The position numbers and the translations under genes are program-made. DNA of 12,953 bases from Bacteroidota bacterium (GTDB lineage Bacteria > Bacteroidota > Bacteroidia > UKL13-3): the NCBI GenBank assembly GCA_004293295.1, contig RDYC01000213.1, positions 1-12,953 on the forward strand, read 5' to 3'. The notes under the pieces are model-generated. The model had not been told where the DNA came from. It searched no databases and saw only the letters and a list, made by a program, of their open reading frames with translations. Position 1 is the first letter of the stretch. Every line of letters starts with the position of its first letter. Shown here piece after piece: positions 7,245 to 12,953 of the stretch.

Positions 7245-9506
7245 ATGAAGAATACGCTATTATTACTCAGTATTGTATTGCTTAGCACTTCGTGCAATTG
7301 GGCCAGCGACTTTCCGGTTGTTATCAACAAAACAAGTGCCTATGCTATTGTAGTGCCTGAGCATCCTACACCGCATGAGAATAAAGCAGCCAAAGCCCTT
7401 CAACACTATATTCTACTTTCAACAGGCACCACCTTGTTGGTTGCTAACGAAACTGTTTGGAAAGATAAACCCGGTTTATTTATTGGCAATACCCAAAAAT
7501 CAAAAACAGTTCAAATTCCTGAAATAAGTGGTGAGGGTTATTTCATGGGTTCTGATAACCAAGACGTGATTATTTATGGAAAACAAGGGAAAGGCGTTAT
7601 TTACGGAACTTACGCCTTTATCGAAAAATATCTTGGAGGAATAAAACTAGCTGATGAACCGGGGAAAGTGGCAGAATATAAACAGTGGGAGCTTCCTGCA
7701 AATTTTAGTTATTCGTATAGCCCACAAATGGTTTACCGTCAAGCTTATTACCCTCAGAGTAACGACCCTGAATATTTAGATTGGCATGGACTACATAAAT
7801 TTGATGATTTATGGGGCCTTTGGGGGCATAGCTATTTTAAGCTGGTGAATCCCGGCAAGTATTTTAAAACACATCCCGAGTATTTTGCATTAGAAAATGG
7901 CATGAGGAAACCCACCCAACTTTGCGTGAGTAATGCGGAGGTGGCTCAAATAGCCATTGAAGAGCTCAGGATACGTATGGCCGATAATCCGGATGCCTTG
8001 TATTGGTCGGTAAGTGCTGAAGATGATTTGGGATACTGCCGATGCGATAAATGCCATAAAGTAAATACGGAAGAAGGCACACCAACCGGTGCACACTTGC
8101 GGTTTGTAAACAAAATAGCAAAAGCTTTTCCTGATAAAATGTTTACGACACTCGCTTACACTTATACCATAAAAGCCCCTGCAAAAACATCCCCACTTCC
8201 CAATGTATACATTTTGCTTAGTACCATTGATGCTTACCGCACTAACCCTATTGAAAAAGAGCCATCCGCAGCCTCATTCAGGGCTGCTTTAGAAGCTTGG
8301 GAAAAACTAACTCACCGCTTGTTTATTTGGGATTACACCACACAATTCACCAATTACCTGGCACCTTTCCCCGATATTTACAACCTTGGAGCCAATATCA
8401 AATATTTTCAGCAACACCATGTTAAAGGGGTGTTTAGCCAAGGTTGTGGCGATACCTATGGCGAAATGGCTGAACTAAAAAGTTACCTCATTGCCAAATT
8501 GCTTTGGAATCCGGATTTAGATGCCACTAAACTATTAAATGATTTTTGCGATAACTACTACAAAAGCGGAAGTAAGTACGTACTTGAATACATCCGTCTC
8601 CTGCAAGAAGAATCACGCAAAACAAATAGGCATATTGACATTTATGGCAATCCCATTAATGAGTTTGACAGCTATTTAAGCCCTGTTTTACTCGACCAGT
8701 TTTCTACCCTGTTTGATAAAGCGGAAGGAGCTGTTGAAGAATTGCCGAAGGTACTGGATAGGATTTATAAGTTGCGGATGCCTTTTGATTATGTGGTACT
8801 GCAACAGGCCCGTTTTTACGGGATGGAAAAATTTGGCTATTTAATTCCTAAAGAAGATGACAATACCTATGTGGTAAATCCGAAAATACTGGGTAAGGTT
8901 GAAAAGTTTGTGGCTACGGCCGAGCGTTATAAAGTTACTGAATTGAGTGAAGGCGGACTTACTCCCAAACAATATTTAGAGGAGTGGAAAAACTTGATTG
9001 CCCTGGGATGGAAACCCAATTTAGCCACTAACAGCACCATTACCCTGAAATATCCTTTTACAACTGAGTACCCTGCTAAAAAAGAACGTACCCTAACAGA
9101 TGGTGCCCGGGGTTTAAAAGATTTCAGCTATAACTGGTTGTGTTTTTATGGAGTTGATATGGTGGTAAATATTGACATGGAAAGTAACAAAGAGGTTCGA
9201 CAAATTACCATGAACTTTTTGGATGACCCAAGACATTGGATATTTTTACCAGAGAACATTGAAGTTAAAGTTTCTGTTGATGGGCAAAATTTTACCGTAG
9301 CTAAACCAGCAGCTACAAATATGCAGTTGGGCCCAAGCATTGACGAACATTACGAAACTACCTCGGTACCTTTTCAGTTTAACATTAAACCGCAGCTTGC
9401 GCGTTATGTGCAGGTTACAGTTAAAAACAGATCAGGCGTACCGGAATGGCGGTTTAGGCCAAACAAAAAAGCCATGTTAGCTTGCGATGAAATCTATGTG
9501 AACTAA
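7245..9506 (+). CDS. DUF4838 glycoside-hydrolase-like lipoprotein
   Basis: A 753-residue lipoprotein: signal peptide 1-16 with lipobox LSTSC, acylated Cys17. The residues after Cys (NWASDF) do not match the known acidic surface-export signal of Bacteroidota, so the side of the outer membrane is uncertain. Residues about 30-140 resemble the alpha/beta N-terminal domain seen before hexosaminidase and alpha-glucuronidase barrels. Residues about 160-450 are the DUF4838 core, with YWSVSAEDD (253-261), the CRCDKC cysteine cluster (265-270), a GAHLRFVN helix, a TTLAY strand, a GCGDTYGE segment (400-407) and LLWNPDLD (419-426). Residues about 600-753 look like a beta-sandwich of the F5/8-type C carbohydrate-binding kind. 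The family is thought to act on glycans, but reaction and substrate are not known to me. As last gene of the run, 14 nt after the export protein, it may trim or modify the polymer, as PgaB or BcsZ do elsewhere; this is inference. Confidence 0.85.
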   Translation: MKNTLLLLSIVLLSTSCNWASDFPVVINKTSAYAIVVPEHPTPHENKAAKALQHYILLSTGTTLLVANETVWKDKPGLFIGNTQKSKTVQIPEISGEGYFMGSDNQDVIIYGKQGKGVIYGTYAFIEKYLGGIKLADEPGKVAEYKQWELPANFSYSYSPQMVYRQAYYPQSNDPEYLDWHGLHKFDDLWGLWGHSYFKLVNPGKYFKTHPEYFALENGMRKPTQLCVSNAEVAQIAIEELRIRMADNPDALYWSVSAEDDLGYCRCDKCHKVNTEEGTPTGAHLRFVNKIAKAFPDKMFTTLAYTYTIKAPAKTSPLPNVYILLSTIDAYRTNPIEKEPSAASFRAALEAWEKLTHRLFIWDYTTQFTNYLAPFPDIYNLGANIKYFQQHHVKGVFSQGCGDTYGEMAELKSYLIAKLLWNPDLDATKLLNDFCDNYYKSGSKYVLEYIRLLQEESRKTNRHIDIYGNPINEFDSYLSPVLLDQFSTLFDKAEGAVEELPKVLDRIYKLRMPFDYVVLQQARFYGMEKFGYLIPKEDDNTYVVNPKILGKVEKFVATAERYKVTELSEGGLTPKQYLEEWKNLIALGWKPNLATNSTITLKYPFTTEYPAKKERTLTDGARGLKDFSYNWLCFYGVDMVVNIDMESNKEVRQITMNFLDDPRHWIFLPENIEVKVSVDGQNFTVAKPAATNMQLGPSIDEHYETTSVPFQFNIKPQLARYVQVTVKNRSGVPEWRFRPNKKAMLACDEIYVN

Positions 9507-9509
9507 TTA
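9504..9509. other. Abutting convergent stop codons (TAATTA)
   Basis: The lipoprotein gene ends with TAA at 9504-9506 and the Nudix gene on the other strand ends with TAA read from 9509 to 9507. The two genes meet tail to tail with no base between them, and the six bases form a palindrome. No room exists for an intergenic terminator. The only hairpin seen close by is a weak 4-bp stem (ACGG/CCGT, about 9511-9523). Transcripts of both runs probably extend into the opposite gene. Confidence 0.95.
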
Positions 9510-9959
9510 AACGGTATTTCCGTGAAGTAATGCTACCACATGCTTATCAATAGGGAAAGTTACCACATCAGTATGCAAAGTGTTTTTAGGTTGCCAAAAA
9601 AACTGGAGCTCCTCAGTTTTACCGTCATTGTATATCTCAAAAGCATCAAGCCTGATGTGCGATAAGGGGTGAATACTTTCAACCCGATAATAAATACTGA
9701 TTAATTGATCGGTGGGTTTAAAGCCACTCTGCTGAAAAAAATCAGTAGTGTAAAAATGGCTTTTTACCTCAATATCAATCCCAAGCTCTTCTTTAAACTC
9801 TCTTTTCAAGCCGTCTATTGTTCCTTCTCCCAACTCCAAACCACCTCCGGGGAATTTGGTAAAGGCAAAATCACCAATGCGCTCGTTTACCAACAACAAC
9901 TCGTTATTGTTGTTCTCTAATAATCCATATACACGTATGTTAAAGCGATTAATTGGCAT
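9507..9959 (-). CDS. Nudix hydrolase
   Basis: A 150-residue protein with a perfect Nudix box at residues 39-61: Gly39, Glu45, Arg53-Glu54, Glu57-Glu58, Gly60 and Ile61, in the GX5EX7REUXEEXGU spacing. These residues bind divalent metal and catalyse cleavage of a nucleoside diphosphate linked to another group. The FPGGGLELGEG lead-in is typical of the general MutT/Nudix fold. Length and content are those of a complete single-domain cytosolic enzyme. The substrate cannot be told. The ATG at 9959 overlaps the end of the upstream outer membrane protein gene by 11 nt, so it is likely translated by coupling as the last gene of the minus-strand run. Functional relation to its membrane-protein neighbours is not evident. 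Confidence 0.95.
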   Translation of the reverse strand: MPINRFNIRVYGLLENNNNELLLVNERIGDFAFTKFPGGGLELGEGTIDGLKREFKEELGIDIEVKSHFYTTDFFQQSGFKPTDQLISIYYRVESIHPLSHIRLDAFEIYNDGKTEELQFFWQPKNTLHTDVVTFPIDKHVVALLHGNTV

Positions 9960-10746
9960 CTGCTCGTTTACCTAAAAAACCTCCAATATCAATTACTAAA
10001 CCCAAATGAAGCATTACACTTAATGGGTTTACCAACAAGGGGTTATTAGAAACACTAAATGGGTGATAAGCCACCATAGGTTGTATGATGATGGTTGTGG
10101 TTTTATCCACCTTACGCTCAACCCGCGCGCCAATATTTAATTGCATATTTACTGTTCTGCCATCATACCCACTAGAATCTAACGTGTACTTTTTCTCCCC
10201 ATCTACCGTAAAATTTTTAAGTCGAGCAGTAATGTTGTTGGTAACCAAAAACTGGGGAGTGGCTCCCATGGTTAATTGGTAAGTGGTTTTATAATCCTTA
10301 CTTTTATACAATTTATAATTGAACCAAACAGGTATCTGAATAAAATAAAACCGATAGTCGTAGTAAATATCTTTTTTACTGTTGCTTTTCTCTTCAATTA
10401 TCCCTGAGCCAATGCCTGGGTATGTTTTTTGCCCAAACAATACATCCTTTTGCGCCCTACGATACCCCATATCTATATAACCTATTCCCGCCTGTAAGTC
10501 CCAGTTTTTGCTCAAATTGTTGTTTATCCAAACGTTAAAACTAAAATTATGCCTGATTTCGCTTATGCCATTGATTGAATCAGCATATTGGGCATAGGTT
10601 TGATTGGTTCCGGTTACGATTTTATTGGAACTGCTATGAATAAATGAGTTTGTTACACCAAAGCCTGCACTTACACTGTAATACTTTGTTTGTGCGAAAG
10701 ATAAAAAAGGTGCGAAAATAACGAGCCAAATATATTGCTTATGCAT
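9949..10746 (-). CDS. PorT-like outer membrane beta-barrel protein
   Basis: A 265-residue exported protein. Residues 1-18 form a signal peptide with FAQ at the cleavage site. The mature part begins with YYSVSAGFGV and continues as alternating strands with aromatic girdle residues and long polar loops: FSFNVWINNNL, WDLQAGIGYIDMGYRR, YFIQIPVWFNYKL, TMGATPQFLV, MQLNIGARVERKV and VMLHLGLVIDIGGF. This is the pattern of the small 8- to 10-stranded outer membrane barrels of Bacteroidota (PorT/OMP_b-brl type). No enzyme motif is visible and no specific function can be given. It lies 41 nt after the PorV-like gene, with a possible promoter in the gap, and overlaps the Nudix gene by 11 nt. Confidence 0.8.
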   Translation of the reverse strand: MHKQYIWLVIFAPFLSFAQTKYYSVSAGFGVTNSFIHSSSNKIVTGTNQTYAQYADSINGISEIRHNFSFNVWINNNLSKNWDLQAGIGYIDMGYRRAQKDVLFGQKTYPGIGSGIIEEKSNSKKDIYYDYRFYFIQIPVWFNYKLYKSKDYKTTYQLTMGATPQFLVTNNITARLKNFTVDGEKKYTLDSSGYDGRTVNMQLNIGARVERKVDKTTTIIIQPMVAYHPFSVSNNPLLVNPLSVMLHLGLVIDIGGFLGKRADAN

Positions 10747-10763
10747 GTGATATGATTTGGCTA

Positions 10764-10795
10764 CGAAAATAAAAGAATTAATGAATGCTACTCAA
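10764..10795 (-). promoter_or_regulatory. Possible Bacteroidota-type promoter for the outer membrane barrel gene
   Basis: Read on the minus strand, TTG at 10795-10793 is followed after 21 nt by TATTTTCG at 10771-10764. This is close to the Bacteroidota consensus TTTG (-33) and TAnnTTTG (-7), with one mismatch in each box. Transcription would begin about 10758, about 12 nt before the ATG at 10746. The -33 box lies inside the last codons of the PorV-like gene. The region is AT-rich, so a chance match is possible. Confidence 0.35.
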
Positions 10796-11870
10796 CTTTT
10801 CTATTAATGTTTAACCTAACAGAAATAATATTCGAAAAAGGCAATGCCCCTGAAGCCTCTCCAACATCGGCCAAGGCATAATCAACCATAAAGTTTTTAA
10901 GTTGTAAGCCAACGCCAATACTCGGCACAACGGAAAGCTTGCTTGCTCCATCTATCTCTTTAATCCGTTGAAATTGGTTTACACCTAGCCGCAAAAATAC
11001 AAAATCCCTGTAGCCGGCCTCTACGCCAACCCTTGTATCTATGCTTGCAAAATTACTCCCTACCAAGGTATTTCTTTTGCCATCAAACGTAAAATCAGCA
11101 TTTAACTCCGGTTGTAACGACATTCTTTTACCAAACCATAAAAACTTATAAGCTCCTCCTGCACTCAGTCGGGGCAATGTAAGCTCCAAATTATTTGAAG
11201 GGAGTGCATTACCGGTTGACAACAGAATCTGCTTATCCTGCTCGCTAAAGGTGTACTTCCATGCATTAAAAGTTGAAGTAGCATCACGCAATACAGCACC
11301 CACCCTTAATGGCCCTTTTTTATACTGACTGCTAACATCAAAACCAAATCCCCATGCATTGGCAAAATCTCCAACCACTCGTCTTATAATTTTAACATTT
11401 CCACCTACGCTTAAACCGGTTATATTTAATGTTCGCGCATATGACCCAATAAAGGCATAATCAATGGCCGAAAAATTGGTTATCCTGGAGTAATCAATTT
11501 GTCCGTTCTGGAACAAGTTTAGGGTATTGGGAATATCATCAATGCCATACCTGATTACACTAACGGCCATTGCACTTTTATCGTTTAACTTAAATCCAAC
11601 TGCCCCGTAATCGTGCTTGGCTATGCCGGCAAATTGTTCATTATGCATGAAACTTAATTGAATATTATCTTTAATATTGGTTAATCCTGCAGGATTCCAA
11701 TAACCCGCTGTTACATCATTTACCGAAGCAACTACCGCCCCACCCGTGCCGTAAGCCCGGGCACCAACTCCCAAACTTAAAAACTCGTTACTGTATTTGT
11801 AACCCTGACCAAACAATTGGCCCGAGTACAACAAACCCATCCAAACGGTAATTTTAATTATTCTAATCAT
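10788..11870 (-). CDS. PorV/PorQ-family outer membrane protein
   Basis: A 360-residue exported protein with a signal peptide (to about residue 21, LFG|Q) and the PorV/PorQ hallmark just after it: FLSLGVGARAYGTGGAVVAS, then DVTAGYWNPAGLTNI. That NPAGL-containing segment is the conserved plug region of FadL-like barrels in this family. The rest alternates short strands and ends in a barrel-type SVRLNINRKVE. PorV is a shuttle of the type IX secretion system; PorQ and other family members have less clear roles, and this sequence alone does not say which one it is. I choose ATG at 11870; a GTG at 11876 in the same frame would add two residues (362 in all). From the ATG it overlaps the upstream gene's stop by 8 nt. 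No type IX component or C-terminal sorting-domain cargo is seen in the window. Confidence 0.85.
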   Translation of the reverse strand: MIRIIKITVWMGLLYSGQLFGQGYKYSNEFLSLGVGARAYGTGGAVVASVNDVTAGYWNPAGLTNIKDNIQLSFMHNEQFAGIAKHDYGAVGFKLNDKSAMAVSVIRYGIDDIPNTLNLFQNGQIDYSRITNFSAIDYAFIGSYARTLNITGLSVGGNVKIIRRVVGDFANAWGFGFDVSSQYKKGPLRVGAVLRDATSTFNAWKYTFSEQDKQILLSTGNALPSNNLELTLPRLSAGGAYKFLWFGKRMSLQPELNADFTFDGKRNTLVGSNFASIDTRVGVEAGYRDFVFLRLGVNQFQRIKEIDGASKLSVVPSIGVGLQLKNFMVDYALADVGEASGALPFSNIISVRLNINRKVE

Positions 11871-12525
11871 GCACACTTAACTTTAATTGATTAAATAGTT
11901 CAGGTAATTGTAAACTTAACTGTTCTTCAAAATACAAAACAGCCTGCAACAACACATGTTGGTCGTTTTCTCCAAGTTCACCTGCACCTGCCCTTATCAT
12001 AATTCTGTTTAACGAATACACAAACTTAATATTATCCGGGTAAAAATAAATGTACCTGGCTGAACGAAAATGATTGTAGTGCCGGATGAACAAATCAATG
12101 TCTGACGCACCATATAATGTCAGAAAATCAGACAGTTCGTTTTCAGACACCTGTTCCAATGAATGATAAAAGGAATCTAATGCCGGTTTATAGGCTTTTG
12201 TCAACAACCTGTCTAACATCAGTTCAACAAAAATATGAGCCAAAAACCATTTGCGGTTTACCCCTGCCGAAAAAGGGGCACTATTAATAATAACATTTGC
12301 CTGATGGAGCAGTGTGGTAAAAAACACTGACTGATGAAATAACTTATCCGCGTGATAGTGGGCTAAACAACCTTGATGCAATTGTTCGTGATTGGCTTGG
12401 TTAAAAACAGGCGGCTTTAAAAACGACTTTACCTGCTTGCGGGCAAAATCGGGTAAAATTAATCCAACATTATAAAAATGGTGATCGTTTTTCCCATCAA
12501 CCCAAAAATGCGAAAAATAATTCAA
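11863..12525 (-). CDS. AcpH/DUF479-like putative metal-dependent hydrolase (TTG start)
   Basis: A 220-residue, all-helical, His/Asp-rich cytosolic protein. The start is TTG at 12525; no in-frame ATG occurs near the N-terminus. The TTG start is supported because it gives MNYFSHFWV, which matches the MN-F/Y-L/F-A/S-H opening of acyl-carrier-protein phosphodiesterases (AcpH). Further like them are GLILPDF (residues 21-27), a QGCLAHYHADKLFHQS segment with His55, His57, Asp60 and His64, and HIFVELMLDRLL (97-108) with His97, Glu101 and Asp105. These residues would bind a metal in the HD-like fold. AcpH removes phosphopantetheine from acyl carrier protein, but similarity here is distant and the substrate may differ. 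It begins 1 nt after the stop of the small lipoprotein gene and overlaps the PorV-like gene. Confidence 0.6.
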   Translation of the reverse strand: MNYFSHFWVDGKNDHHFYNVGLILPDFARKQVKSFLKPPVFNQANHEQLHQGCLAHYHADKLFHQSVFFTTLLHQANVIINSAPFSAGVNRKWFLAHIFVELMLDRLLTKAYKPALDSFYHSLEQVSENELSDFLTLYGASDIDLFIRHYNHFRSARYIYFYPDNIKFVYSLNRIMIRAGAGELGENDQHVLLQAVLYFEEQLSLQLPELFNQLKLSVHD

Positions 12526-12526
12526 G

Positions 12527-12673
12527 TTAGTTTCGTTTGCGGACTAGTCCATTCTTTTTATACTCTACCCGTTTGCCTGAATTTGCTCCATCAAAGGTGG
12601 GACACTTTTTTGCCTTGCAAGAAAATAACCCAACAGCAAATACCACAATTAAAAGGAATACCAGGTTTTTCAT
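12527..12673 (-). CDS. Small lipoprotein, 48 residues
   Basis: Read on the minus strand from ATG 12673 to TAA 12529-12527. The first 18 residues are a lipoprotein signal (MKNLVFLLIVVFAVG core) with lipobox LFSC, so Cys19 would be acylated. The mature peptide of 30 residues is basic: after KAKKCPTFDG it has GKRVEYKKNGLVRKRN. A short lipoprotein with a CPTF-like segment and a basic KNGLV-K/R tail is a pattern I associate with Bacteroidota, but I cannot name a function. Cys24 is a second cysteine in the mature part. The gene is supported by the clean signal and lipobox, by filling the space between the terminator and the next gene, and by its stop lying one base before the TTG start of that gene. 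It is likely the first gene of the minus-strand run. Confidence 0.75.
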   Translation of the reverse strand: MKNLVFLLIVVFAVGLFSCKAKKCPTFDGANSGKRVEYKKNGLVRKRN

Positions 12674-12700
12674 AAACGAATATTACACCCGCAATATAAC

Positions 12701-12732
12701 AAAAAATCCCATGCAGTATTGCATGGGATTTT
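12701..12732 (-). terminator. Rho-independent terminator of the histone-like gene
   Basis: A perfect 13-bp stem, AAAATCCCATGCA at 12703-12715 and its complement at 12720-12732, with a 4-nt loop (GTAT on the plus strand). On the minus strand the stem is followed by a run of six T (12706-12701), which is the classic order for a gene ending at 12753. It lies 20 nt beyond that stop codon. On the plus strand the stem is followed by TTTTGAGAAATTTT, a poorer tail, so it may stop reverse transcripts only weakly. Confidence 0.88.
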
Positions 12733-12752
12733 GAGAAATTTTCTCCCTAAGA

Positions 12753-12953
12753 TTATTTCTTAGCAGCAGCCTTTTTAGGAGCAGCAGCTTTTTTAGGAGC
12801 AGCCTTTTTAGGAGCAGCTTTCTTAGGAGCAGCAGCTTTTTTAGGAGCAGCTTTCTTAGGAGCAGCAGCTTTCTTAGGAGCAGCTTTTTTAGGAGCAGCT
12901 TTCTTAGGAGCGGCTTTCTTAGCAGCAGCTTTCTTAGGAGCAGCAGCTTTTTT
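12753..12953 (-). CDS. Histone H1-like Lys/Ala/Pro-rich protein, C-terminal part (partial)
   Basis: Read on the minus strand to TAA at 12755-12753; the N-terminus lies beyond the right edge. The 66 visible residues are only Lys (26), Ala (30) and Pro (10), arranged as PKKAA and PKKAAA units, ending AAAKK. Such tails are found in eukaryotic histone H1 and in H1-like DNA-binding proteins of bacteria, Bacteroidota among them, where they bind and compact DNA by charge. A globular or other N-terminal domain may exist outside the window. Ala codons are all GCT except one GCC, consistent with repeat expansion by slippage. It has its own terminator and so is a separate unit from the genes to its left. 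Confidence 0.85.
   Translation of the reverse strand, partial: KKAAAPKKAAAKKAAPKKAAPKKAAPKKAAAPKKAAPKKAAAPKKAAPKKAAPKKAAAPKKAAAKK
12762..12953 (-). repeat. 15/18-bp tandem coding repeat (PKKAA / PKKAAA)
   Basis: Coding DNA inside the histone-like gene built of near-identical 15-bp and 18-bp units, seen on the plus strand as AGG-AGC-AGC-(AGC)-TTT-CTT or close variants. Units differ mainly in the Lys third base (AAA or AAG) and in having two or three Ala codons. Such an array can change length by slippage or recombination and is liable to assembly error. Confidence 0.9.

Noticed and set aside
9511..9523. Hairpin ACGG/CCGT as a terminator for the convergent runs.
   Set aside because: A 4-bp stem without a T run is too weak, and it lies inside the Nudix coding sequence.
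10788..11870. Presence of a type IX secretion system locus.
   Set aside because: Only a PorV/PorQ-family member and a PorT-like barrel are seen; no PorK/L/M/N/P, SprA or sorting-domain cargo is present in the window.
11863..11876. GTG at 11876 as start of the PorV-like gene.
   Set aside because: An ATG two codons further on gives a normal signal peptide and a common 8-nt stop/start overlap; the GTG remains possible but less likely.
12478..12734. Two plus-strand frames of 65 codons near the right end.
   Set aside because: They are antisense to the AcpH-like gene start, the small lipoprotein and the terminator, and show no signal or domain.
12753..12953. Regular short direct repeats that could suggest a CRISPR array.
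   Set aside because: Units are 15 or 18 bp without unique spacers and translate cleanly as Lys/Ala/Pro with a stop codon and terminator; it is a coding repeat.

Overview
The window looks like Bacteroidota chromosome, probably a Cytophagia, Chitinophagia or Sphingobacteriia-type environmental lineage. The base composition is AT-rich. Shine-Dalgarno sequences are absent or weak and the bases before start codons are A/T-rich. Exported proteins end their signal peptides in A|Q or G|Q, and a PorV/PorQ-type outer membrane protein and a PorT-like small barrel are present. The genus cannot be named from sequence alone. Coding density is very high: no gap between genes exceeds about 80 bases, and most are under 40.

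Left block (1-9506, plus strand): a tightly packed operon-like run. It begins with the last 33 codons of a response-regulator receiver domain. Next come a membrane-anchored HEAT-repeat protein, two tandem paralogous processive GT2 glycosyltransferases (BcsA/HAS/PgaC type, with DxD, ED and QxxRW motifs), and a 965-residue secreted protein with a long TPR array and a YaiO-like outer membrane beta-barrel. The last gene encodes a 753-residue lipoprotein with a DUF4838 glycoside-hydrolase-like core. Gaps are 0 to 36 nt. The logic is that of synthase-dependent exopolysaccharide systems such as pgaABCD: inner-membrane synthase, periplasmic TPR scaffold joined to an outer membrane channel, and a periplasmic or surface polysaccharide-acting enzyme. 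The parts are different, however: two synthases, no PilZ domain, no PgaD-like subunit, and a receiver plus HEAT protein in the place where regulation might lie. This is the strongest candidate in the window for a little-described system. The polymer and the function are inference.

Right block (9507-12673, minus strand): a second compact run in the opposite direction. In order of transcription it holds a 48-residue lipoprotein not listed among longer reading frames, an AcpH/DUF479-like protein starting at TTG, a PorV/PorQ-family outer membrane protein, a PorT-like outer membrane beta-barrel protein and a Nudix hydrolase. Neighbouring genes are separated by 1 to 41 nt or overlap by 8 to 11 nt. 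The two blocks meet tail to tail with directly abutting stop codons (TAATTA), leaving no intergenic terminator.

Right edge (12701-12953, minus strand): the C-terminal part of a histone H1-like protein made only of Lys, Ala and Pro in its visible 66 residues. It is followed by a perfect 13-bp stem terminator with a T6 tail, which separates it from the lipoprotein-led block.
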